Assembly (NCBI GenBank): GCA_021464415.1
Contig: JAKCWG010000745.1
Location: 38,234-102,233 of the forward strand
Direction: 5' to 3'
DNA length: 64,000 nt
Source of the DNA: Lonicera japonica
Taxonomy: Eukaryota; Streptophyta; Magnoliopsida; Dipsacales; Caprifoliaceae
The notes under the pieces were generated by a model, which saw only the letters and a list, made by a program, of their open reading frames with translations, had not been told where the DNA came from and did not search any database. Position 1 is the stretch's first letter, and each line of letters begins with the position of its first letter. A program made the translations under genes and the position numbers. This document shows, one piece after another, positions 1 to 11,110 of the stretch.

Positions 1-1290
1 TACCTGCTCCTTTCAGCCTATTTTGAGGGATTATTGTCTCTTGATATTTTCCCTTGTTTATTTTATTATTCCTTAGTTATTTTGTGGCTAGTTTTAGGCC
101 AAGGGATGGGGTAGATAGGAATTATCTAGTTTTTACACACTCACAAGTTCTAGAGAGAAGTGAGAGCTCTTGAAGTGTTGTTCTTCATTTTTCCCTTGTA
201 AGTGTTTAATTTGTAAGAATGATTTCTTCTTCTATAATATTTGTTTTTGCATCTATTATGGAGTAGTCTATTACTAAGGATACGGAGATTGATTGCGATA
301 TATTTTTTGGTGATTAATGGCTCAATCTATGTTTAAAGTTTGATAAATATTTGTGAATCCTTTTCTTCATCATATCTTCTATTATTTCAAGCTTTCTAGG
401 TATTTTCATATTAAGTTAAGACTTTATATGCCTTGTATATTTAGTTCTTGGTTGTTAATGAACATACAACATATTTATATGGTTCTAGAAAGCTTGTAGT
501 CTCTTTCCCCCATCCATGGAGCTTTTTCCTCTTCGGAGAAATTATGAATATTTCTTAAAACTCCATAGATGGATTATAAATTTGTTTAGCTTATCTTTGA
601 TTCATTTATTGATATATTGAGTGCTTCTTACACTATATGTGATACTTAGACTCTTTATTTTCTACCATAAGGGATAAACGATGAGTTAACGAATTTATCC
701 CATAAACTTTATTCCGTTTCATTGTTATGATTCATTTTCTAATTTTCATTCTTTAAATCATAAGATTTCATACACTTGCTTTATGTTAAATCTTTTTATG
801 ATGAGTTTGTCATATCTGTCTCAGATTAGCTTCATCGGGAATGGGTTGCCTTGCGTCACACCCGTAGCTAAGAGATAGGAATGGTGGCTTCATTTCTGGT
901 GGAATGTTGTTTGTCTCTTTCTTGATATAGCTTCGATCCGGGAATGAGTCGCCTAGCGTCGCACCCTTTGCTATTGAGAGATACACTAACATTCCCCATA
1001 TCTCGAGAAACCTTGTGTTGAAGTCTTTGTATGAGCTAGTGATCACCATTTCTTAAATCGCAACTAACTTCCCAATACCTTAGTGATTTCTTATTAATTT
1101 TCACAACCGTTTTACATTTCCGTTGTTCCACAACAAATCCAACTTACAAAACCAGAAAACCGTAAAATTTGTAATCCATTCCATTCCTTTTTGACAATCC
1201 CTGTGGTTCGACACTCGGATTTCCGAGACTATTTATAACTTGACGCGCCTGCACTTGGGCTAACACAACGCGATATTTCTAGTGGCGTCA
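1..1290 (+). repeat. Athila-1 5' LTR (5' end outside window)
   Basis: LTR of a Ty3/gypsy Athila-like element, entering from the left edge. It aligns with the second Athila LTR (33904-34013 followed by 40824-41902): both share the TACCTGCTCC start, the ATTATCTAG segment, the TTCTAGAGAGAAG stretch and the tail rich in CCTGCACTTGGGCTA. It ends in CA at 1290, six bases before the tRNA-Asp primer site. The U3 start is not in the window, so promoter and full length cannot be judged. No convincing host ORF lies in it; the short minus-strand ORF at 810-1049 is inside the LTR. Confidence 0.85.
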
Positions 1291-1296
1291 AGTTTT

Positions 1297-1315
1297 TGGC
1301 GCCGTTGCCGGGGAT
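1297..1315 (+). other. Primer binding site, tRNA-Asp type
   Basis: TGGCGCCGTTGCCGGGGAT is a perfect 19-base complement of the 3' end of plant tRNA-Asp, the usual primer of Athila elements. It lies six bases after the LTR end and fixes element orientation as plus. Confidence 0.93.
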
Positions 1316-1455
1316 AAGGCAAAAGGCGGATTCCGGGTTTCGTACAAAACCATTATTTGTAAGTATCTCTCCATTTAATTAATTTATTTTTCTCTATTAT
1401 TCTTGTTTTATTTTGTAGAGTTTTCAAGGAGCTATTCGAATAGTTTTCCAAGCCC

Positions 1456-3044
1456 ATGCAAGGGCAATTGTTTGTGGATATTCGAATTAGCCCTCCCTTG
1501 TCACCAAGAATGGCAAATCAAGGTAGAGAGGCGAACCACGAAAGTGATAACGAGGGGGAAGGAGTGAACAACGTTCCTCCGATTCGCACCATGAGGGATT
1601 ATCTTCAACCCCCTCAGACGACGTCCAACTCGTGCATTGTTTTTCCCGCCGGTCAAGCGGAAACGTTTTCCTTCACGCCGGGTATGCTTCAATATATCCC
1701 TTCCTTCCATGGTATGGAATCTGAAAACCCATATTTACATTTGAAAGACTTTGAAGAAGTATATATACTCCAAGTTTCGTGAGGCAAACACTAACGAGGA
1801 GGTTATGCATTTAAAATTATTCCCTTTTTCCTTAAAAGATAAAGGAAAAATTTGGTTAAATGCTCAAAGACCGCAATCTATTTGGTCTTGGCAAGCACTT
1901 CAATTAGAGTTTTTAAAAAAATTATTTCCCGTCCATCAGACCAATGCTTGAGAAGGGCGATATCCAATTTTTTGCCAAAAGAAAATGAAAGTTTTTATAA
2001 GTGTTGGGAAAGATACAAGGAACTTTTAAACACATGCGCTCACCATGGTCACGAAATATGGAGCCTCGTAAGTTACTTCTATGAATCCTTTACTCCTGAG
2101 ATGCGTACTTTTGTAGAGACCATGTGCAATGGTCAATTTCTAGTAAGAATCCCGACGAGACCTTGTTGTATTTTGATGAATTAGCTAAAGGTACCCAAAA
2201 TTGGAACACCCATACCGAAGAGCCTAAGGCCAAACCTCTAGGAAAGGGTGGGTTGTACCAAGTATCCAACGAGGATGACATGGGTGCGAGATTGTTCCAA
2301 TTGTCTAAGAAAGTGGAGGCAATGGAGGCAAGTAAGCTTAAAGAGGTCAATGCAGTATCCTCGAGTCAGTTATGTGTCATTTGTGAAAACTCGGGACACA
2401 CTACCGAGGATTGCCCTACTATTCCCGCTTTCTGAGAAGTCCTCAAAAATCCCGCCCAGATCAATGCTTTGCATTAGTACAACCAAAACCGAAACCAAAA
2501 TGACCCTTATTCTCAAAGGTACAATGAGGGGTGGAAGAATTACCCCAATTTCAGTTGGGGAGGGAATCAAAGTCAGAACCACAACCAATATCATCAAAAC
2601 CAAAGGCAACAACAACCTCAAAACTCTTTTGTTCCACCCTAAAGTCAAAATCCCAATCAAAACCTAGAAGCATTGTTGAGATCATTTGTGGACAAAACGG
2701 ATCTTGATGTGGGGGAGTTAAAAACCCAAATGTCTAAGCTCATCACCGCCCTAGCTACCCAAGAGAAGGGAAAATTCCCCTCTCAACCTTTAGCTAATCC
2801 TAGAGGTCAAGTTCAAGTAATAGAGGGAGGAGAGTCTAGCACCAAGTTAGAAGAACTCAAATCTATCACAATCCTAATGAGTGGGAAGGAGGTGGACAAA
2901 ACTATTGTTCCTAAAACCCCCAAGGTGGCGGACGTAGTTGAGCCTACGAGTGTTGAGAAAAGGGAGGTTGAGAAGGTTGTGAATAAAGAGAAGAAGAGAG
3001 AGGAAAAGAAACAAGGAAAGGAGGATCTCGAAAAAAATCAATAA
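1456..3044 (+). pseudogene. gag: Athila-1 gag (frameshifted)
   Basis: Structural polyprotein of an Athila element, which would form the cytoplasmic particle and bind RNA. The start at 1456 (MQGQLFVDI) matches the gag start of Athila-2. The block TMRDYLQPP, then FHGMESENPYLHLKDFEEVY, is typical of Athila gag. The reading frame shifts near 1780, 1950 and 2150. A CCHC zinc knuckle, CVICENSGHTTEDC (CX2CX4HX4C), lies at 2373-2414. It is followed by an Asn/Gln-rich stretch in a different frame and by a Lys/Glu-rich tail (2673-3044) ending in a stop before protease. Several frameshifts and stops make this non-functional. Family assignment is strong; exact break points are approximate. Confidence 0.88.
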
Positions 3045-3105
3045 TGGGATCAAAGTCCCATTTCCAGATAGATTAAACCAACCATCCAAATCTAATACCG
3101 AGATT

Positions 3106-3942
3106 TTGGATGTCTTTAGACAAGTGAAAATCAACATTCCATTGCTTGACGCAGTCAAGCAAATACCCTCGTATGCTAACTTCGTCAAGGACTTATGTAC
3201 TACAAAACGAAGGTTGAATGTCAAGAAAAAGGCCTTTATGGCGGAGCAAGTGAGCTCCATCATGCAAGGCACGAGAGCCCCCAAGTTCAAAGACCCTGGT
3301 TGTCCCAGAATTTTGTGTGTCATAGGAAATTGTAGGATAAAAAATGCTTTGCTAGATTTGGGAGCAAGCGTGAATGTGCTCCCATATTCGGTTTACCAAC
3401 AATTGGGGTTGGGTGAGTTGAAACCCACGAGGGTTACAATCTAATTAGCGGACCGATCCGTTAAGATCCCAAGAGGGATAGTCGAGGATGTACTTGTCCA
3501 GATCGACAAGTTTTATTTTTCGGTTGATTTTATCATCTTCGACATGCAACCTGTGTCAAATCCCGCTAACGAGATTCCGGTGATCCTTGGACGACCATTT
3601 CTTTCTACTTTTAATGCTATAATAAATTACAAGAACGGAATTGTGAAGTTTGCTTTTGGAAATATGACTCTGGAGCTGAACATGTTCTCTTTGAGCAATC
3701 ATAAAGATGACGGTGATGAAGAGGAAAGTGAACACGTGAACATGATAGAGTCATGTATCCAAGACCACTTTGTGGTAAATTTCGAATCTGAGTCAACGGA
3801 AGGTTATCTAACCACTTCCGATGAACCCGAGGATTGTATGCCTATGGAACTCAAGCTATTACCTAACAAGTTGAAGTATACCTTTTTGGGAGCTTCAGAC
3901 ACTTACCCCGTCATCATCTCGTCCGATCTTTTGGATGACTAA
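3106..3942 (+). pseudogene. pol: Athila-1 aspartic protease region
   Basis: Retropepsin-like protease that would process Gag-Pol. The active-site loop reads ALLDLGASVNVLP from about 3346, with D-L-G-A-S where many retropepsins have DTG or DSG, a variant normal for Athila. A second conserved block, [17 protein letters not shown], lies at about 3577-3627. An in-frame stop at about 3442 splits the two halves, and coding resumes at 3544. After the protease comes an acidic linker and the block [23 protein letters not shown], which in Athila leads into RT; the frame ends at 3942. Broken but clearly recognisable. Confidence 0.87.
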
Positions 3943-4023
3943 GAGGTAAGGTTGGTTCATTTGCTTGGTAAATACAAAAAAGCTTTTGGTTAGGCTCTTG
4001 CCGACCTCCAAGGAATAAGCCCA

Positions 4024-5426
4024 TTGATTTGTACACATAAAATTCACTTGGAGGATGGCGCAAAAATATCAAGGCAATTTCAACGCCGGTTGAATCCCAA
4101 CATGCAAGAAGTGCTTAGGAACGAGGTGTTGAAATTGTTAGATGCAAAGATCATCTATCCAATCTTGGATAGTAAATGGGTTAGTACAACTCAAGTGGTA
4201 TCGAAAAAATCGGGTCTCACGGTAGTTAAGAACAAATCAAACGAGTTGATTCCACAAAGAGTCACCACCGGGTGGCGAATGTGCATTGATTATCATAAAC
4301 TCAATGAGGCAACTCGTAAAGATCATTTCTCATTACCCTTCATGGATCAAACTCTAGAGAGGGTAGCGGGCCATGAATATTACTCGTTCCTCGATGGTTT
4401 TTCTAGGTACAATCAAATTGAGATTGACCTAGATGATCAAGAAAAGACCACCTTTACATGTCCCTTTGGTACCTTTGCTTATCGAAGAATGCCCTTTGGT
4501 CTATGTAATGCACCGGCCACTTTCCAACGGTGTATGCTAAGTATTTTTAGCGATATGGAGGAAAGGACTTTGGAAGTTTTTATGGATGACTTTACCGTCT
4601 ATGGTAAGTGATTCGACAATTGCTTGACTAACCTGGAACAGGTTTTGAAAAGATGCGTGGAAAAACAATTGGTGCTAAATTGGGAGAAGTGCCACTTTAT
4701 GGTTACCAAGGGTATCGTACTGGGGCACATCATTTCTTCAGAGGGAATTTAAGTGGACAAAGCAAAGATCGAATTGATTTCCAAACTTCCTACACCCAAA
4801 AATGTCAAATATGTCCGATCATTTCTGGGACATGCCGAGTTTTATCGGAGGTTTATCAAAAATTCCAGTTCCATTTCCAAGCCAATGTGTAATCTACTCC
4901 TCAAGGATGCACCATTTGAATAGGATGCCAAGTGCGAAGAAGCTTTTATCTCTCTGAAGCATATGCTCACTACTGCGCCGATTATGCAGACACCGGACTG
5001 GAGTTTGCCCTTTGAGCTCATGTGTGATGCGAACGACTATGCAATTGGAGTGGTTCTTGGTCAATGAAAAGACAAAAACCGAGTGTAATACATTATGCAA
5101 GTAGGACTTTGAATGATGCACAAATGAGTTACACCACGACAGCGAAAGAGCTTCTAGCAATTGTTTTCGCCTTGGACAAGTTTCGATCCTATTTGATAGG
5201 ATCGCCCATTGTTATTTTCACGGATCACGTGGCATTGATGTACCTGTTCACAAAGAAGGATGCCAAGCCGCGGCCTTTGAGGTGGATACTCCTGTTGCAA
5301 GAATTCCACTTAAGCATCAAGGACAAAAAGGGAGTCGAGAACATGGTGGCCGATCATCTGTCTCGTCTCACTTTTACGAACAACATCGAAGAAAACTCGA
5401 TCCAAGATTCGTTTTCGGATAAGTAA
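4024..5426 (+). pseudogene. pol: Athila-1 reverse transcriptase and RNase H
   Basis: RT fingers and palm are at 4024-4611: VTTGWRMCIDYHKLNEATRKDH, then YRRMPFGLCNAPATFQRCM, then the catalytic FMDD at 4579-4590 (Y replaced by F, as is common in Athila). A TGA at 4609 ends that frame. The thumb and connection continue in the same frame with further stops near 4750 and 4921 (blocks CHFMVTKGIVLGHIIS and VRSFLGHAEFYRRF). After a frame change near 5064 the RNase H domain follows: [20 protein letters not shown] and VADHLSRL (5064-5426). It carries at least three nonsense changes and one frameshift, so it is a dead copy. Confidence 0.9.
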
Positions 5427-5686
5427 TTATTAGCAATCTCAATACTCCCATGGTATGCAGACATTGTGAATTATCTTGTGACCGACAAGATACCAAAGTC
5501 ATGGGGTGCACAAGACAGAAAAAGATTCTTGAGCGAAGTGAGTCGATTCTACTGGGATGAACTGTACCTGTTTAAATAATGTGCGAATCAGATTATCTGA
5601 CCGTGCATTCCAGATGAAGAAGTGGAGAAAGTTCTGTCCTTCTGCCATTCTGAAGCTTGCGGAGGATACTTCTCGGCAAAGAAGAC
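5427..5686 (+). pseudogene. pol: Athila-1 integrase N-terminal fragment
   Basis: Only the beginning of integrase is present. Recognisable blocks are [15 protein letters not shown], then FCHSEACGGYFSAKKT, which holds the first His of the zinc-binding domain. There are two in-frame stops (about 5578 and 5598). The frame is cut exactly where the Tat-A LTR begins (5687). Athila-2 continues from the same point ([12 protein letters not shown] at about 54260). The rest of Athila-1 integrase is not found elsewhere in the window. Confidence 0.85.
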
Positions 5687-5879
5687 TGTGAACACCCCAA
5701 TCCATGACTCTCGTGTGAACTAGATTTTCATACAAACAAGCATTCCGCATCAAGTCTTGAGTGATCATGCTTATAAGAGACCATTAGGAAAAGCCCTGAT
5801 TTTCGAGCGCGTCAAGAACTTACCACAACCATGTTGCCACTTCGACCATTAGAAAAATTGAGTTTTTGCATAGCCAGCC

Positions 5880-6080
5880 GCACGCTCCCCAACCGCACGG
5901 TTGGCTCCCAACCGTACGGTTGGCGCATACCCTAGCCGCACGGTTGGCTCCCAACCGTACGGTTGGCGCATACCCTAGCCGCACGGTTGGCTCCCAACTG
6001 TACAGTTGGCTTTGAGCCGCAAGCCCGAGCAGCACGCCCTAGGCGCAGCCCTCCCTAGCCGTATGGCTGGCTCCTAGCCG
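5880..6080 (+). promoter_or_regulatory. U3 palindrome cluster of L1 LTR
   Basis: Iterated copies of CAACCGTACGGTTG (a perfect 14-bp palindrome) and near versions such as AGCCGCACGGTTGGC, arranged in repeated blocks 40-250 bp upstream of the TATA box at 6116. The same motif recurs in U3 of all other L1 copies. A role as an iterated protein-binding or structural element is inference. Confidence 0.6.
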
Positions 6081-6115
6081 CGCGGCTACCCATGCAATTT
6101 TTTCGCATTTTTTCC

Positions 6116-6123
6116 TATAAATA
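6116..6123 (+). promoter_or_regulatory. TATA box of Tat-A LTR
   Basis: TATAAATA, followed by GGACCC and then the conserved stretch AACACTGAATAGTGTTT about 25-45 bp downstream. The same arrangement occurs in all L1 LTRs, so transcription probably starts in that stretch. Confidence 0.7.
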
Positions 6124-6696
6124 GGACCCTTGGGCTCTCATTTGGGGGGGGAACACTGAATAGTGTTTTTAATAAGTAGAAACTCTTTCAAAATTATTAG
6201 AGAGTCATATTAGAGAAATTTTGAGAGAGAGTTTTAAAGAGAGAATTTCTATAGAGGGAAAGTCTTAGAGAGAGAAAGGAGCAAACAAGCAGGCTTTCTT
6301 CTTCAAGCGCATCAGGTACGTCTGTCTACAACTCTCCTTAATTTCAATACTGCATTTAAATACTAGTTTTAATACAGAAAATTAGATAACTTGCAAAGAA
6401 ATTCACTCCTTTCAAAATAAATCATTTCTAAACTTTACAAGAAAACTAAAATCTGTTTTGACACGTTTTCAAAACAAAGCCAAATACAAAAATAGTTTCC
6501 AAACAAGTGGAACTACGAGACTCTGATTTCATTCTACGAATGAATACGTAGGCGCTCGCAAAGCTCGAATCTGATTTCAAAATATTGTTTTAAAACTAAA
6601 TTTATCCAGAAAGGATTATTCTGAAAACCATTAGAACTACTTGCAAGATATCTAAAATAGGAATTAGATATATGATCCATTAAGAGACCGCAGGGG

Positions 6697-6727
6697 CGAA
6701 TTGGGTGCCTAACACCTTCCCAATTCG
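6697..6727 (+). other. Conserved inverted repeat in L1 LTR
   Basis: CGAATTGGG and CCCAATTCG form a 9-bp perfect stem around a 13-base loop (TGCCTAACACCTT). The same block is at 15242-15272, 28210-28240 and 40585-40615, and with a weaker stem in the otherwise divergent L2 LTR at 20396-20426. Confidence 0.75.
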
Positions 6728-6935
6728 TAACGTAGTTCCCGAACCCTAGCAAAATATATTTTGAACTCTAGTTTCAAACGTATGAAAAATAGTTTGTTTT
6801 CATATTATCCTTCGTAGGATCTTTTGTTTGTTTTCTTGTAAAACAAATTGGCGACTCTACAAAACATGTTTTCATTAAAAACAACAGAAAACCGAGAATG
6901 AGGACTTCTCGAGTCGGAGGTCTAGATTCTCACAG

Positions 6936-6954
6936 TGGCGACTCTACTGGGGAT
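6936..6954 (+). other. Primer binding site, tRNA-Arg type
   Basis: TGGCGACTCTACTGGGGAT, one base after the LTR. From memory it closely matches the complement of a plant tRNA-Arg 3' end, the primer used by Tat/Ogre elements; I could not verify the exact isoacceptor. Confidence 0.78.
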
Positions 6955-8117
6955 GTCAAGAACTAAGCTCTAATATAATGGATCATATATTTAATTCCTA
7001 TTGTTTATTAGGTATAGGTCTTGTAAGCCTAGTCCTAGGATAACATAAAAGCGATTTAGGTGGATACCTTGATACCTTTATTTGATAATTATGTGAGGAA
7101 AATCTTTTTCATAATTAAAATTGTGTTTATTACCATAACAAACCCTAAAGCATTGATCAATAATGAACCACCAGATTGTTATTTCGCACGCACTCGCGTC
7201 TTATCATGCATTTTCGCGAGTGTGAATTTACCCTATCAACCTCAGGACCTGAGTCGTGACTAGGCCGTGGACTTGTGGGTCTGCACTAGCCAAAAGCGCT
7301 TGGGACCACTTTCCTTGGCCAAGTACTTACCGAGGTATATAGAGTGACGAGAACACTCACGTACTTGGGATGTATATCAAAAGGTCCTTACATGTACCTG
7401 CGCTCTTGAGGTATATCGTAAGACCTGCCAAATAGGAGGGAGCTTTAAACCTTACCCCATTAAACCACGCTTGCATATAGGGGAGTCAGCTTAAAACACA
7501 AAGATTTTCTGCATTGTTTTAATGACCGACAGTCGTGAGAATCTAGTCCTGTCATTTATACCGTCATGGTTCCGATCCGACAGGCACGGCCGGAGGCTAT
7601 CCAATCTCTGCTGTAAAAAATTCACGAGGATTAAATCTTCGGAATTTTCCTGATTCCATGAATAAAGCAACTCATGAGGAGAGAATTTCCCGTAATTTCA
7701 AATGATTTTTTTGAAAACTCTTTTTAAAATGATTTTCCAAAACTATAGACGGTTAGGGAACCCATGGAATTTTTCTCCTACCCTACCTCTATACAGGACT
7801 CTCAAGTTGTCACTGTTGGTCTGTTTTCGATCTCACGTAAAGAAAAATGTTTTCGTGTGGTTAAGAGTCCATTCGATCGATCTATTTCTGGGAATCTGGC
7901 AAGTATTAAAAGTTTGTATTTTCTTTTGTTTCCAAAAAATTTTCTATTTGCATCGGGATTTGTCCTTTTCTCCTTCAGAAGACTTATATTTGATCTGGCT
8001 TCCATTTGGGCCGGAAGAGATAGCACTGGTAGATTGGTTTGACCGGATACACCAGTTGATATAGAATACCAACAGCCACAAACTTCGAATAGGGTCACTA
8101 GAAACTCTTTCGCTGCA
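6955..8117 (+). repeat. Tat-A untranslated leader
   Basis: Noncoding internal sequence between the primer site and gag. It aligns in reverse with the Tat-C leader (16283-20168 block): the shared block GATAACATAAAAGCG, then GGTGGATACC near 7040-7070, and the segment GGAGAGAATTTCCCG at 7679-7693. The latter is the empty-site counterpart of the Tourist-like insertion in Tat-C. Overlapping ORFs at 7702-8098 on both strands show no recognised domain. Confidence 0.7.
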
Positions 8118-9779
8118 GTGGATCTGCCACCGGATCCTTCCTACCAAAATCAAGGGGTGTCTCAGCAGAATATTAATAGGGGAATGCCGCCAGGGCATAC
8201 TTCTATCGATCTAACAAATAATGTATTAGGGTCAGATACAATAACCATACCAACCCAGGAAGAGATGTGCCCAATGCTCGGGGACATTAGCAAGAGCCTA
8301 TGAATGAGCCTATTAGACGATCAACGAACCACCAAGGCTCGAGTGGAGGAGATAAACAGAGGTCGACGGGTTATGAATGAGCCAACCAAAGAGACACTGC
8401 GTGCACCACCTATGCTGCCACCTATTCATGGTCAACCAGTTGTGAATGAGCCAATAAAAGAGGCCCCGCTTGTACCACCCGTGCCACTATCTGTTCACCC
8501 CGATATTCCAACTCCTATTGAACCACATACTCCACATAGGCGACCTGATCTGATTGAGAATTGGCTACACCAAGAAGTCCAACCCGAAGCTGCCCAACAT
8601 GCTCAACAATGGCAACCACCACATCGTCCTTATCATGATCCATGCTATGACCCTATTTTGCGTCCGGTGAGTGTGTAAGGTGATGCCATTCTTCCACGAG
8701 AGGTGATTCCAAAAAGGAATAAGTCTTTAGACGAGTTTAAGGAACAATTGAAAGCCTTAACCCAAAAGGTAGCCGAGGGATCAAATGACCTGACACAGCT
8801 CCAGAGCTATAATCTATACCCATAAGCTCATGATCCGGTTGGGTTTAAGATGCTCGCAATAGAGAAATTCAAAGGAACAATGCCACCAGAGTTGCATTTA
8901 AAATCCTATGTACGGGCAATGAAGATCTACAATATAGGTGAGGCTGAGTTAGCTAACTCTTTTCATTTAACTTTAGCCGGTCCAGCCCAAAGTTGGCTCC
9001 TGGGATTAGAGAAACATCGGGTGCAGTCATGGACCAATATTGTGAACGAGTTTATTGCCCAATACAAGACAAATGAAGAATTAAAGATTACTCGCAAACA
9101 TCTTGAAATGGCAAAGCAGAAAGATGATGAAAGTTTGAATGAATTTGTCACAAGGTGGAGGGCACTCGCTGCACAAATGGTGGAACAGATGGATGAAGAG
9201 GAGCAATTCGGAATGATCGTCAAGAATCTGAAGGCAGATATTTGAAATAAGATGGGTCACCAATTCTTTGGCCGCTTCAAAGCTTTGTTACACATGGGAA
9301 ATGAGATAGAAGAAGAGTTGGCTAAACAAGGTGAAGCAAGAAAGTTAAATGCACAATACAAGAAAGCTTCAACCCCGGCTACGAACCAAATTTTGACATA
9401 CAACCCTTTTGTTCATAGCAAAATTAACTATTCTGCCAATCCTTTCACCACAGTCACCAACATTTCTCCTCCAGGATACCAGGATTACAACAACAATAGG
9501 GGAGCGAACCGAGTCAGACACATGAAAAGGAATTTCTCACAACTGTCAGGTCTATTAAGCAAGGTATACAAGGAGCTGAAGGATATAGGGATGATCTATC
9601 CGCTGAACCCACGATCGATACCTAATCCAGTCTCCACTAACTGGAACCTCAATGAAACATGCGAATACCATCAAAATGTGGGACACACGACCGAAAATTG
9701 CTTGGCTCTTCGGCATACTATTCAGGACCTTATCCAAGCAAGAAAGATACCAGACCCATCTCCTCAAAAGTATCAGTGA
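8118..9779 (+). pseudogene. gag: Tat-A gag with four in-frame stops
   Basis: Tat/Ogre-type Gag. All blocks are in one reading frame, interrupted only by nonsense codons at 8301-8303 (TGA), 8676-8678 (TAA), 8823-8825 (TAA) and 9243-9245 (TGA). Order: a variable Pro-rich N-terminus (8304-8678); the capsid-like core at about 8850-9245 (EKFKGTMPPELHLKSYVRAM, GPAQSWLLGLEKH, NEFIAQYK); a region with IEEELAKQGEA; and a CX2HX4HX4C knuckle, CEYHQNVGHTTENC, at 9660-9701, followed by ALRHTIQDLIQARKI as is usual in this lineage. No protease, RT or integrase follows, so the element looks gag-only and non-autonomous. The absence of frameshifts suggests decay by point substitution. Confidence 0.88.
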
Positions 9780-11110
9780 TTGAAGATTGGTAGCTAAAAA
9801 TTGAAGATCTATAACCAATGATAGAGAATTTGAAAAACAGTGATTGAAGATTTGTCATTTGTCATTTGTAAACATGAACTACGATGACCTGAGCCCCATA
9901 TTGGATTTTTTGGAATGTTAGAACGTTGGAGAACGTAGGCAACCTAAGAAGTGACATCAGGCCCGGTCTATTCTAATAAAAAAATCTCATTCACCCACAA
10001 TAAGATAATGAAGAATTAGAAGAATAGTTCATTTAAAGGCACAAGTTAGTTCGAGGAGTAATGAAGGATTGATAAAGAGAAAATCATATGGTAAGGTGTG
10101 GAGAAAAGGATAAATCTTGATAAATGTCTCGATCAAATTTGTTTTTGGATTTCTTGCAATTGAAACAAAACAAAATATGAATTACCCTTTACAATTGCCA
10201 GATTTTCTGAAAGAACGATCTTTGCATTTGCATTTTCATGGGTCTGGGGGTAAATTGCGCATAAAGCATGTTATATAATAACCGATACTTTCATGAATAA
10301 AATGCACATTACAAAGCGCTAACATTTTCATGAAATAATATATAAAAATGAGCTTCAAAACACACATACTACATAAATATAATGATTCCAAGGAAATTTT
10401 TCAAAAAATAAACCTGACACATGAAGGGTACGGAGGCAGTACGAATTACTCTTGAGGTAGAAGGTGCCAGTGTAGATACTTGAGCTTCAAGGTTTCGAGT
10501 AAGATTGAAACTCCGAAGGATATTGCAAAAGAGGGAGAGGATCACTTTAAATATGCATTGGAAAAGAAGGTTTCAAATGAGATTAAAGCTCTGAGTGAAG
10601 TTATAACAGGGGATAAGGACCGCTCTAAGGTTTATGGGGGAAGATTCCAAGGCTGATACTTTGATAGATCAATATCAAAATTTTGAATGCGATTGAAAAA
10701 TGGGGTAAGGATAATTCTAAATATGCAATGGAAGATCTAATGAGGATATTTTGACGGAATGGTGTCTTCAAAAACTCATCTCACATTCGCATCCAAATGT
10801 GGACGCTTTGATGAAGTAGTATCTCCAAAGACATGTCTCACATCTCATGCGACTGATGTCACCCAAGATGCATTGAATGAAGCTACACCACATGGAAAAG
10901 TTCATGTTGAAGTAGAATGAAGATCGGTCATGCAAAGATATCCTTGGACGTCATTTTTAGCCTTGCAAAGTGCAACAAATCATAGTCGTCAAGATGTGGA
11001 GTAATCCAATCAAACCAAAACGTGTTGTACGGTTGAAGCTTTTCACAGAGGGTAGATCTACAGACCGACTGATGCATCTGAAGCCTTACAAAGTGAACGA
11101 GTCATAATCA

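Larger units (their letters stand above)
5687..6934 (+). repeat. Tat-A 5' LTR (family L1), 1248 bp
   Basis: Starts TGTGAACACCCCAATCC and ends GATTCTCACA, the termini of the L1 LTR family. Other members are at 15034, 27995 and 39696. It is inserted in Athila-1 integrase; the five bases before it are AAGAC. U3 carries clustered palindromes (5880-6080), then TATAAATA at 6116-6123, a GA-rich leader (6170-6300), and a conserved inverted repeat at 6697-6727. It is followed after one base by a tRNA-Arg-type primer site. Confidence 0.92.

Noticed and set aside
7702..8098. Overlapping ORFs on both strands in the Tat-A leader as genes
   Set aside because: They have no recognised motif and are not conserved as ORFs in Tat-C.
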